Shown one piece after another: positions 33,489 to 44,400 of a stretch of DNA of 64,000 bases. Positions within the stretch are counted from its first letter, which is position 1; the number at the start of each line of letters is the position of its first letter. The DNA lies in assembly GCA_038025085.1 (NCBI GenBank), contig CM076141.1, positions 21,399,001 to 21,463,000 of the forward strand, written 5' to 3'. This DNA is from Tetragonia tetragonoides (Eukaryota > Streptophyta > Magnoliopsida > Caryophyllales > Aizoaceae). The translations under genes were made by a program, and so were the position numbers. The notes under the pieces are model-generated. The model was not told where the DNA came from, did no database searches, and saw only the letters and a program-made list of their open reading frames with translations.

Positions 33489-36485
33489 TCACTGGCCATC
33501 TTCGCCAGTAGTCGGACCCGCCTGAGACGACTCTCCGGGTCCACTCGATGGTGGAGTACCTGAAGGACCGGGCTGAGACATCGCCCAAGCTCTAGGGTCG
33601 AAAGCAAACAATGAACCCGCTAAGTAAGCGGGATCAGTGAATGACGAGGTGGCTCCGACATGCCGGGATAACCGCCATACTCTGTACTCTCCTGACTCCA
33701 AGAACCCCTCGGAGGGAGTGGAGGATACATGGGCATATGATAGCCCGGATACCCCATGTAGGGAGGCGGTGAAAAACATTGCGGAAGAGAAGGCACTTGG
33801 GGCGAGCTCCTCGTATCAACTCTAGCCCGAGGCGTCCCCTGACGCACCTCTACACTCTCCTGTCTGGGAGGAGGACGATGTGGTGTGGACACCAACTCCG
33901 AAGTACGAACAACTGAAGGCCTAGGAGGCCTCACCACGGGAACAGGCTGCGAAAATAAGCTCCAGGTCAGAAAGCTACCAAAAATTCAAATCAAGCATTG
34001 TTACTTGAAATGAACATACCTCTCGGACGTCGGACCGACGACTCGTGCATACATTCCGAGACATGAATTTGGAAATCAGGCTCATAAGGGCATGCATGGC
34101 CCTAAAGACCTTCCGTGTCTCGGCAGCATCCAACTGTGCACATAAGAAAAAGAATCAGCATGAATACAAAGGAAACATTGCAAATAACAATGAATTCTCA
34201 CTTACCCCCCTACAGCCAGCAGGTAGAGGCAATCCCTCAACCTCCTCATCAGGACCACGAAACTCAGGAACCTGTATAACCTGAGGAGACCCGTCCGCTC
34301 CTGTATAGCTCACCGACAAAGTAGGAGGAGAAGGACACAGAGCAGAAACAGCCGAAGAGCTCGAAGCACTCTGCAAAGATTTAAGAATGTCAGACACATT
34401 TCTAAATTTCAAAACGAAGTGAAGAAACAAAAGTACATTACTCACCGGATTGGTAGAGAAGTTGGGGCATAACCGCGCCTCAACGAAATTAGCATAAGCC
34501 ACTATGAGATCCACCTCAGGATCAGCTGGAAGCAAATACTCAAGGGCATTCGCCCCAATGGTGGCCGCCCTCACCTACTCCACGGTAAGGTGACGAACAT
34601 AAGGCCTAGAATCCGGAGGATCCAAAGGAACCCTCGGAGCCGGAAGGTCGGAGAAAGTTTGCCTAATCAGTCTCCCCCCCCCCAAGAACCACTCAAAACC
34701 AAAGGCACCCTCAATCAGGATCCTCCTCTTGTCGTACACCCGAGAACCCAAGAATCTATCCGGTAGGCCCGAGAGGTAATCCGTCCAGGGAAACCAGTTA
34801 GCCTGCAAAAGCAAAAATAAGCATACAAAAGGATAAAAGGACCAAAGAAGCACAAAGGAAAGTTGCTTACATCCTGAGCGGTCAAGGGATATATCGCCTC
34901 CCAAAGGGCGTGCAGTGTAGTAAATGGGCAAGAAGCCCGTCCCCTCCAGGTCTGCATCGCTGGAAAGGACAAATCCCCTTTCTCGAGAAGAGGGGCAAGG
35001 TCGGGGAAATGCTCATAAAACCAAATCTAAGACATGCAAAGTACATGGATTAGGCACAAGTTACTAATAAAGAGCCGAAACACAAAGTTCAAGAAGGGTA
35101 AAAGGAAATTACCTCGATAACCTTCCAATAACCGACTAAGGAGACGCGAGATGCGCCCTCCTCTCCACTGAGGCGACTGGACTGCCTCAAACACCGTAGA
35201 AGACAAGAGTATGCGTGAAGACCCCAGTTGTACTCTGCAACTCAATCCAAATCCCGCAGGCACGGGAAATAGCGAACATGATAGCTACTAGCCTTATCCG
35301 AAAAGACGGAACAAGCTAGCACAAGGGGCAAGAAAAGGCGGGTGTGCTGCTCCGCTATGATCTTCTTCAGCTTCCTCGGGTTGGTCAATAACTAGACCAT
35401 GACGTCAGTCCGACCATACTCCTTACCATCCCAGTTGGTCCCAAAGAAACCAAACATCTCCACCATAACCTCCCGGCTCACATCTCCATAAGTAACAGGA
35501 GTACCGGTGCAAGGAAGCCCGGAAATGAGACCGAATTCGAAAGGGGTGATCATGATCTCACCCATAGGAAAATGAAAGGTACTGGTAGTATCCCAGTATC
35601 GCTCCGCAAGGCCTCTAACTAATAGGCGATCGGAGCGCTCAGCAGAAGCCATGGCCGCTAAAAAGTGACTGAAGCCATAACGCGCCACAATGGCGTCCAC
35701 CGAAGGAGTCACATACCTACGGGCTTTCTCGATGCCCGAGAGGCTACCATAACCCCGCATGGCCGTGTCGGCATCCTAAAACAACACAAAGAGTGCAAAG
35801 AAAATTAGCTAGGTGATCCTAGTAACAACTACCAGTCTCCAGTGTAGTCCGAAAGTTTTACAAATCATAAAATATAGCATTTTAGCTAAGCCAACATGAC
35901 GAGAGTAAATTTTAAAGAGAGTAAATTTCACACAAATTTACTCGAAAAACCGTTTACCTCCACAGCAAAAGTAAACTTCATTCAAGTTTATTTTGACAGA
36001 AATATATAATTGCAACAAGAGTAAATTTCATAAAAATTTATTTTCCACAAATTAAGAAGAATTTCACACAAATTCATTCTTCACATGCATATAAATACAA
36101 GAATCCTACGGGAAATTGCAAATTAACCAGAAAAACAATTTCACGCAAATTGGTTTTCTACACTACAGTTCTCAACCTAGAAATTCTATGTTCGCCTACA
36201 TGATTTTGTATGTGTAGAAGAGTGAGAACAAGAAATGATGACATACTCGACATTTGGTACACGGTTACCAAATGATCCTTCCTCTTGAAAACAAGATCGC
36301 TGGGCTCCCAACGATCGGTAGGATGGAAATCACTGCGAGTGAAATCATCCCGGACTAACCGGCTCTCACCCACCCGGTGATGGGGTATACCAGAAACAAA
36401 AACCCGAGTGAAAACATTCGGGGATTCATGAACAACAACCTCTTGCCCTTTTCCTTTTCCTACCTCCTCTAAGCTTAGGAGCCAT
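33489..36485 (-). pseudogene. aORF2 of element B: seven-exon antisense PMD gene
   Basis: Exons: E1 36485-36247 (MAPKLRGGRKRKR, then WEPSDLVFKRKDHLV), E2 35775-35113, E3 35026-34871, E4 34802-34446, E5 34370-34206, E6 34133-34020, E7 33946-33489. All introns have GT donors (GTATGT, GTAATT, GTAAGC, GTGAGT, GTAAGT, GTATGT) and AG acceptors. E2 has the PMD core YWDTTSTFHFPMGEIMIT and ISGLPCTGTPVTYGD. E4 has RVPLDPPDSRPYVRHLTVE. E7 is rich in Pro, Tyr and Gly (PPPYMGYPGYHMPMYPPLPP). Stops lie at about 35392, 35250 and 34573, and a shift in E7. Expected product: nuclear, function unknown. Confidence 0.8.
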
Positions 36486-36746
36486 GGATGAAGAGCAAAA
36501 AAATGGAGCTTTTGAAATTTGAGTGAAACTCACAAAACTCACAATTTCACAGAATTTTGAGTTTTGACACTCAAAAACACAAGAACAACTAGCAAAATCA
36601 AGTTCTACTAAGAATTTGAGCAAGAAAACCTCAAGATTTGGAGCTAGGGGCTTTGATTGAGGTTAAAAATCTTGAGCAAAAATGGAGGAGAGAGAAAGAG
36701 AGAGCTCGAAATGGGAAGATGACTCATTTCGGCCACCCCCTTCTCC

Positions 36747-36925
36747 TTTTATGGCAGAACCGCACAAATGACCTAGTGACCGGTCAAACTGCCACGTGGA
36801 CGGTTAGACCGCAGAGCTGGCGGTCAGACCGCAAGCCAAGCGGCGTAGGCGCTCCAGCCAGTGGCTACACCGCTCCACGTAGCAGTTTGACCGCTTGACG
36901 TGGCGGTTTGACCGCCTGGCCCACT
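36747..36925 (-). promoter_or_regulatory. Putative antisense promoter of aORF2 (B)
   Basis: CATAAAAGG (36755-36747, minus strand) is TATA-like, some 260 bp before the ATG. A palindrome cluster (36770-36925) includes GCGGTTTGACCGC, a 13-mer also found in the LTR promoter near 38575. Confidence 0.55.
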
Positions 36926-37119
36926 TTCTCACCCCTAACGTATCTTTTCGCCATTGGTTCAAAATCAGTGGGCCCCACACGAGGTCCATAGCAGTTATTT
37001 GCGCTCCAAAGTCCGTTATGAAAAACAGGACTACTTTAAATCCACAGGTTTGCACATTTATACTTGGCTAAATGGCATGAGCTCAAACCCGACCTAAGGT
37101 CTGAGCAACATATTACTAC

Positions 37120-38045
37120 CCTATACTACTTATTATTTCTGACGAAATATTTTTATTGTGTAGCCTACAGCATAGGGTTCCCCTTCGACAGAAAATCGAA
37201 GGACGTTTATTGTTTGGCCTACAGCATAGGGTCACCTTTCGACCAAAAATCGAAAGATTTCTTATCTCTCATATTATTTCTAACAAAATATTTTTATTGT
37301 GTAACCTACAGCTTAGGGTTCCCCTTCGACTGAAAATTGAAAGACGTTTATTGTTTGACATACAGCATAGGGTCACCTTTCGACCAAAAATCGAAAGATT
37401 TCTTATCTCTTATTTTATTTCTAACGAAATAATTTTTATTGTGGAACCCTCTAGCATAGGGTTCCCCTTCGACTGAAAATCGAAGGACGTTTATTATTTG
37501 ACCTACAGCATAGGGTCACCTTTCTACCAAAAATCGAAAGATTTCTTATCTCTTATATTATTTCCAACGAAATATTTTTATTGTGTAACCTACATCATAG
37601 GGTTCCCCTTCGACTGAAAAACGAAGGACGTTTATTGTTTGACCTACAGCATAGGGTCACCTTTCGACCAAAAATCAAAAGATTTCTTTTCTCTTATATT
37701 ATTTCTAAAGAAATATTTTTTTATTGTGTAACCTACAGCATAGGGTTCCCCTTCGACTGAAAATCGAAGGTCGTTTGTTGTTTGACCTACAGCATAGGGT
37801 CACCCTTCAACTGAAAATCGGAGGATTTTTATCTCTTATCTTATCTCTAATAAAATGTTTTATTGTGTAACCTACAGCATAAGGTCCCCTTCGACTAAAA
37901 ATCTGAGGACGTTTATTCTGTAACCTACAGCATTAGGGTCCCTTCGACTGAAAATCGGAGGACGTTTATTGTGTAGCCTACAGCATAGGGTCCCCTTCGA
38001 CTGAAAATCGGAGGACATTTATTGTCTGAACTACAGCATAGTCAA
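37120..38045 (+). repeat. Tandem hairpin repeats in the 3' untranslated region (B)
   Basis: A composite unit of about 141 bp is repeated five times (starts near 37164, 37305, 37446, 37590, 37732), then a shorter unit of about 53 bp three times. Each carries CCTACAGCATAGGGT and one or two inverted repeats: CTTCGA-CTGAAAA-TCGAAG and CTTTCGA-CCAAAAA-TCGAAAG. Frames across the array are repeat artefacts. Confidence 0.88.
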
Positions 38046-38171
38046 ACTCTCGGTCGAATAAACCGGGGAAATAATGATTGTTTATCTTTAACTGATTGTC
38101 ACCTCATTTTGTTTTCCTGTTTTATTGCAGGTATCGGTACAAGATTACTTTGACCTCCTCTCTATTCGAGC

Positions 38172-38191
38172 TCGGCCAAAGTAGGGGCTTC
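38172..38191 (+). other. Polypurine tract (B)
   Basis: TCGGCCAAAGTAGGGGCTTC lies directly before TGTAGACACC and matches the tract of element A. Confidence 0.8.
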
Positions 38192-39760
38192 TGTAGACAC
38201 CACAAATTGTGTCAATAATAAGTCCCCGTAAAAACCCGATGATGATAGGATTAAATTTTGCTCGAACTTGGGTTGCGAGAATAATTGCTCTGATGATTAG
38301 TCCAGTTCATTTGAATTAGCCAGTGGAAGCCTTTTGTACATGTGATCCAAACCAGTTGGACTCAATTCAATTGGAGTCCAAAACTGAGAGATAGGCCTCT
38401 TTGAACCTAAGGGCCCCAAAGGGAACCCAAACCCATGAGTCAATCCTTGGTCAAACAATGGAGCTCAGTCAATCCCGCATGGACCCCCTCGGAAGAGCCT
38501 CGCCCGCACGAAAATCATACCAGGTACATATGCAGGCACACCGCACCAGGTCCAAGCGGTGGCCGCTAGGCCAAGCGGTTTGACCGCTTGCCTTGCGACT
38601 AAGCCGCTTGCCAAGCGGCTTGACCGCGTGGCCAGCCGATTTGGCCGCTCGGCCCAGCGGTTTGGCCGCCTGGACCCTTTGTCGCGGACGGCAAAATTCG
38701 CGGCCCATTCGATTTCCGTGCCAAACCCTGGCAGCTTCCCCTCTTCTATATAAGCAAACCTTAGGGTTCAGTTGAAGGGGTTGGAGATTTTCTTCTGAAG
38801 GTTGGAGATTTTCCTTTGAAGTTGGAGATTCTCTCTAAGAGGTTGGAGATTCTCTCTCATATTATAAACCCTAAATTCTGATTCTACTCATTCTTTAGGA
38901 TTAGCCCTAGCTGCACAAAAATAAACCTTCATACTTCATCAAGAGAATGAATTCATGCAATACAACCCAATAAGTTCATTGTGAGCATCCAGGTAATGCA
39001 ACCTGAGGGTTTTCAATAAATTTTATATTGCTTGTTATTACTAACGATTTTTGTTTATGTGATATGTACATGCATAGTGCGATTTAGGTAATGGGGCTTG
39101 TATTAAGCCTAATGAATGAATGAATGAATGAATATTTATTATTTATTGCTTTATATTGAATTATGCTTTATTTGTGAATTGGTGAATGAATTACCTTGTT
39201 TGTCTTCTAACTCGCAGGTTTTTAGCATATTTATCGTTTTCTAGCAATAAAAAATAATGTAACTTGATAAATTGTTAAAAGTGGTCACATTAATAATGCT
39301 TGTTCAAACCCATTAGTTAAAACTAGGAATTTGGACAAACTGAACCCAGTTTGGAACCGTAGCATTAATAATCATATTGAATCGATTAGTAAAGGTCGTT
39401 GTTGTTAACGGGCGAGTTGGGTGCCTAACACCTTCCTAGCTCGTACCTACGCCCCCGAACTCATTAATGAAGTCAATTTCCCCAATAGGGATTGGGGTCC
39501 AAAGGAGTTGAGTTGACGTCTTTCTAGACTATCGACTTTATCTCCAAGGTTTCCAAATTACTTCAAAATTTGGTGGCGACTTCCGACAATCTTAATCATG
39601 TCCTTGGTACAAAAATCTCCATGTGCATATACACTGAAAGATTCACGAAATTCGATCACCAAACGCGCTCTCCCAGGCTGTCTGGAAAACCCGACCCCCC
39701 GAAAGGAGGGCCGAAGGTGAGGCACGCAGAAAAGAGGGGAGAAAAATACGGCAGCCTACA
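38192..39760 (+). repeat. 3' LTR of element B
   Basis: Bounded by TGTAGACACCACA and GCAGCCTACA (1569 bp). It matches the LTR of C along its length. It carries the donor-like CCAG/GTAATG (GT at 38993-38994), a short (AATG)n run at 39111-39132, and a PBS-like TGGTGGCGACTTCC near 39571. Relative to C it has an extra segment of about 55 bp right after that PBS-like site. Confidence 0.9.
38552..38754 (+). promoter_or_regulatory. LTR promoter of element B
   Basis: The palindrome cluster (38552-38673) is built from CAAGCGGTTTGACCGCTTG-like units. The TATA box, TATATAAG, is at 38747-38754. Transcription should start about 30 bp further on. Confidence 0.75.
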
Positions 39761-39763
39761 CTG

Positions 39764-40561
39764 CTCCCTCAGTTCAAATCACACAGTCTATAGTTGACAA
39801 CCTCTATTCTCAAGAGTATTAACACTGAGCTTCTCCCTCTTTCTTCCAAATTTATTCTTGAGATCTTGTCTTTACTATTTTTGTCAAACATAGCCAACAG
39901 TTCAGGTACTGACTCCTGAGGGCTCAAATTAAATTATTTGCCTAATTGTTTATTTTCTAGTAGTCATAATGTAAATATCATGCTAGTAAACGCCTTTTAT
40001 TCCTTCCTAAATATTGTCCTTCCAAGCATGTCTAGTCGTCGTAATGCTCAATTTTTCAATCGAATGCATGCCTAAACAAGGGTTAAAAATAAATGTTATG
40101 ATGCTTGTGACGAACCAATTAATAGTCTAAGTCTAGGTTGTTAATCCGGTTTTGCATGGGAATTATGTCTTTAAATTTTTAAGAAAACTTGAGTTAGTAG
40201 AGGTCGTCATAAAACGTGCGAGTTGGGTACCTAACACCTTCCCACCTCGTACCTCCGCCCAAACCTTTTATTCTTGGGTACTCATATGTTCTATATGAGC
40301 GGGAGTCATTCTAAAAACATGATCAGTTCACTTATCGCGCTATTGGGTTGTCCCTTCAGTTTTGTCCCTTCGGTTTGTCCGTTCGATAAAACGCCGATAG
40401 CAGATTTGTGACCACGTTCATGGTTTTTATTCAATTCAAGTCCTTACAAAAGCTTTTCTAACTCCATGGTCCCTTGAACTTATCTAAACCCCCAACTTAC
40501 AAATTTTCTATAAGGACGTACTCCATGGAAACAGATAGATGGAAAATCTCGGGTCCTTACA
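39764..40561 (+). repeat. R-U5 part of the 5' LTR of element D
   Basis: It matches 21065-21885 of element E, from CTCAGTTCAAATCACACAGT to GGTCCTTACA. The match begins only about 16 bp after the TATA position in E, so U3 is missing. The donor-like site is GT at 39906-39907, followed by CTGAGGGC. Confidence 0.82.
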
Positions 40562-40562
40562 G

Positions 40563-40581
40563 CAGCGACTTCACTTGGGAT
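40563..40581 (+). other. Degenerate primer binding site (D)
   Basis: CAGCGACTTCACTTGGGAT differs from the E site by CA for TG at the start and another change inside. It would pair poorly with the primer, in keeping with an old copy. Confidence 0.7.
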
Positions 40582-41608
40582 TTATTTAAGAGAGTGAGAC
40601 TCGAAAGTCAAGTTTGCTTAATTGTTGAATAACATATTCCATATGTTACAATATTTGCATGTGTTTTGTCACAATCTTTTGACCCTTATCGACCCTTGAG
40701 GAAGTTTGTGTCGTAATTCGTAGACAATCCGTATATCTAAAGGAATATACAGTTGTCCTATCTTGCAAACCGACGCTTCCTCACCCATGACTCATCGACT
40801 CTTGTTGATGAAAAAGAATTACTACTATTGATGTGTCAACCATCCGCCAAATGGAAATTGTAATTTTTCGTGGTGACCACACAGGAGCCAAAAGCCTCTA
40901 GCCCACATTCGCTTGCTTGTTGTGCATGTGTAGTTGTAATGCCCGTCTGATCACATGTTCGCCTGTAAACTGCGTCGTTATAATGCTTGCTTGAATGCAT
41001 AAATGTCGTGACTATGTGCCAACATGTACTTACGTGCTAGGAGTCTTTTTCTTTTATTTTTCACTAGTCCCTAATGCCCAAAGTTGGGGCGAGAGTTCCA
41101 TTCAATGAACACTACTCGTCATTTTCCCAATGATATATTCCGTCAAAATCATGAACAATTTTCTAGGACCTTTTTAGCAAAAAATAGAGTCAGTCTCTCC
41201 CATTTCCCCTCTCCCATTTTCCATTCTTTATTTTTTTTTTATGTAATTCAGATTCGGTCGAAAAAAAAAGAAAAGCAAAAAAAAGAAAAAATGGCGTAAG
41301 AAAAAAAAAGACGAAAGGCGCCGAAAAAAAAATTGCGGAAAATAAATAAATTGATGACCGAAATTCTTTTACTTTATTTTACCACATTTTCCATTTTCCT
41401 TGAGTCTACAAAAAATAGGATAGTCCGTCTTTTTCAATTTTTCTTATTTTCGTTCATTTTTCTTTAATATTAGGGAAATATTTGGGCATTTAGGCTTAAG
41501 GATCTTTTTTTTAGGACAATGTGTTTTCTATGTGCGGGTCGTCATGTTTCTTAGGTGAGAGTCTCGTGGTCTTTTCTTGTTACTAAGTGCTCCGTGCTTC
41601 CTATTCAG
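40582..41608 (+). other. Leader of element D
   Basis: Non-coding, with A- and T-rich runs at 41225-41460; parallels the leader of E. It ends in CTTCCTATTCAG (AG at 41607-41608) before gag. Confidence 0.7.
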
Positions 41609-42558
41609 GATACGGGGTCCGAAGAAGAAAGGAAATCTTGAGAAAAGCTGGGCTCGGCCTTCGGCAAGGCTAGTTCGCCTGCAACCGTCCACTCCGCCAG
41701 GTTCCAGACTACCTCCCCCACAAACAGCCTCGCCATCAATAAATTCACCATCACTACATACCTTCTTCTCCACGCCTACCACTCCTCCTAATTTCACAAT
41801 GCCCAAAACTACTAACGAGAGACTGGATGAGCTCATGAGTGAGGTAGAAAGGGTACGACTCAAGGTCGAGGATATAGAAAGGAAAAGAGAAGATGAAGCA
41901 AGAACCCACTCTAATTCTGACTCTGAGGAAGAAGGGCCAAATGCTGGCTAAGATTCACTCTGTGCTCAAGAGTAGCGGTCTGATCTCCAACTACAGTGCC
42001 AATGTGGGAAAGTTTGACACTAAATCAAAGGCAAACTTTCGGCCAAATTCTCTATGCCCGAAGTGCCCACCTTCACCGGAGTCGACAGCCCACAAGATCA
42101 CCTGAAATCCTTCAACACTGCTATGGCTCTAAGAGGAATCAACAAGAAGCTCTACTCCCACTTATTTCCATAGACCCTTGATACTCATGCCTGACGATGG
42201 TTCTACACTTTGGATCTGGAAAATTACCCAACCTGGTCCGATTTTACCATTGTTTTCTTGGCTCGGTACAAGGATAATGCTACACTCCCCATCACTTTGA
42301 GAGAACTTGAAATCACCATTGAAGACAAGAACGAGAGATTCACTAAATTCCTCCATCGATGGAAGTCTAAGATAGCTGAAATGGTGGAAAGGTCTTCTGA
42401 AGCTGAACAAATTAGGCATTTCATTAAGAACTTGCAACCTGCCTATAAAAACCATCTTCAACATCAAGCCATTGACTCGTACCAGCGTCTTTATGATGTT
42501 GGCATCCTCATTGAAGATGATCTCAACAAAAATAAGGATCAAGCCACCCCTGCCGAAG
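41609..42558 (+). pseudogene. gag: gag of element D, N-terminal and capsid-like part
   Basis: The first residues, RIRGPKKKGNLEKSWAR, recall RIGKK-GPKSWE of B and C. An ATG at 41799 opens MPKTTNERLDELMSEVERVR, a coiled-coil-like start. A capsid-like part survives in ENYPTWSDFTIVFLARYKDN and AEQIRHFIKNLQPAYKNHLQ, ending IEDDLNKNKDQATPAE. Frameshifts near 41950 and 42180 break it. No zinc knuckle precedes the protease here. Confidence 0.75.
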
Positions 42559-43666
42559 TGTTGCCGAAATTGTGCTAGACATTAATTGTCATCCTTATTG
42601 AATTATCGTCATTATTGAATTAAAGCATGTTTAATTCTGATCATATTGACTTATCATTATTGTCGTTATTTACTATTCATTGTCAAGAGCATGAAATGAA
42701 TTAGTAACTCCTGGTCTCGTAGTACCACTTATGTCCACCAATGCAAATTATGTGAATTGAATTGAATGAGAGTAAGACTCCTAATGGATCCCTAGGAGTA
42801 GTCGAGCAATCGGGATTGCACCTAACAGTGTAGTTCAAGGGATGAGTGATTCCCAAATTACTTGTGGACACTTCGCAGTGTGTCTGGACGAATCATTCCC
42901 CATTTATTAAGTCGTCTAGGCTCGTGTAATTGTACTAGAGGTAGTGTGCACACTAGAGTCATTAAGTCCATGGCGTGATTGTATCCTCGGTGAACAGTAT
43001 GGGTAATCGATTTTCTATTCGCTCTCTTACATCTCTCTAATCAAGACTGATTGTCTATGTCGTATTTCGTGTGATCATTATATAAGAATTGTATATAAAA
43101 GAATGTCGTTATGTGTATGCTTGTTTATATGCTTATGTGCGTATGCAAATGAATTTCAATGATTCTTCTAAAACCTCAGGTAAGGTTTGCGAAATGTTTT
43201 TATTGGGTAAGGATGACATTTATTCAGTTTATGTGATTTTTGTTTCTCTTTTGTCTCTTTTCTTTTCTTCTGTATTTTTGTTTCCGTACGGAAACCAAAG
43301 TGCAGGTTTAGTTGATTGAGGACGTACAACTTGGAAGGTAGAGTTGACGTCGATTTTTAGAACTGTTTCTGTTTAGTTTAGATCGTTGGGATTTTATTGG
43401 ATTTAGCCCTTTAAGGCAAGTTATAATAAATTTGGTTTAATGGTTTTAGCTCACTAGATAGACAATTCTGATATTAACTGTTTAGTTTGTTTAGTTCCTT
43501 AGTAAGCTCCTTTTGATGCCTAGTCTTTCTTTCTGCTTAGCATTTACTCCTTACTGATAAATGTTGCAGTAGCTACCCTCGGGTTCGGGACGGTTCAACG
43601 GTGTCAGGTCGTGCACAACGACGTCGATAGTTCCCAGGAAATCGTTGCGAATTCGGGGGTGTTACA
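42559..43666 (+). repeat. Solo LTR of another retrotransposon family in gag of D
   Basis: The 1108-bp block begins TGTTGCCGAAATTG and ends TTCGGGGGTGTTACA, with TG...CA termini. It is flanked by CGAAG (42554-42558) and CAAAG (43667-43671), a 5-bp duplication with one CpG-type change. It has no internal genes. The GGGGGTGTTACA ending is common in chromovirus-type LTRs, but the family is not certain. Confidence 0.7.
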
Positions 43667-44400
43667 CAAAGAGTCTCCCATTATAGGACAACTCAAAAGG
43701 ATCAAAGCCGATATCTCCATTTGGCAACTCTTAGCCTCATCCTACGAACATCGACAAGCTATTTTGGAGGCCTTGTCAAATGTTTTGGTGTCACAAGTTA
43801 TGAGGCCTGACGAGCTAGTCAGCTTCTTAGTAGGGGATAAACCACAACCGATCATTACTTTTTCTGACAGTGAACTACCTCCCGAGTGATCCTCACACAA
43901 CAATGCCTTATACTTGACTATCTTTGCTATGGGCAAGTATGTGCCTATGACCCTCGTGGATAATGGATCCACCGTGAATGTATGCCCACTGAGAACCGCG
44001 GAAAAATTGGGCATAGATATCAAGAATCTGGCTCACTCAGCACACGGCTTACGTGCTTATGACAACTCCAGCCGAAAAGTCTTTGGCACCATAACCATGA
44101 ATGGCACCTCAGGAGTCGTAGAGAAAAAGGTCATGTTTTATGTCATGGACATCCCGGCCACTTTCAACTTGCTGCTGGGACGACCTTGGCTCCATGGTCT
44201 AAATGCTGTAGCCTCTACCGTTCATTAGAAAGTCAAGATGATGCTAGAAGGAGAAATTGTCGAAATCGAAGCCAATCCTGTCTAAGCAACCATTGACAAG
44301 GCTCCTGTCTTGAGGATAGAACATGATAGTGAGGATATTGACCTTTAGGGATTCTCTCCCGAAGAAGTAACCCTCATAGAAGAAGACATCAAATGTTACA
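43667..44400 (+). pseudogene. pol: Aspartic protease of element D
   Basis: Reading resumes as ESPIIGQLKRIKADISIWQ, matching the QLQKTKHDICIWK of C. The active site is LVDNGSTVNVCPLRTAEKLG near 43952; LLGRPWLHGLNAVASTVH follows. Stops lie at 43887, 44226, 44283 and 44346. Removing the solo LTR and one duplication joins capsid and protease in one frame (inference). Confidence 0.82.

Larger units (their letters stand above)
23275..39760 (+). mobile_element. Element B: Tat-lineage retrotransposon with two antisense genes
   Basis: Order: 5' LTR remnant, PBS, leader, gag, inserted zinc-knuckle block, RT, two RNase H domains, integrase, aORF1 and aORF2 antisense, hairpin repeats, polypurine tract, 3' LTR. 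The protease is missing. The two LTR ends differ by about a dozen bases over some 190 bp by eye, so the insertion is not recent. The right flank is the LTR of element D. Confidence 0.9.

Noticed and set aside
37064..37476. Repetitive frames coding SIGFPFDRKSKD-like repeats
   Set aside because: They come from the tandem hairpin array; no Met-led conserved protein, and unit lengths shift the frame.
41084..41299. 71-codon frame in the D leader
   Set aside because: Untranslated leader; A-rich run gives a Lys-rich end and the frame is not kept in E.
43089..43319. 76-codon hydrophobic frame
   Set aside because: It lies in the solo LTR; T-rich sequence gives a false membrane-like protein.
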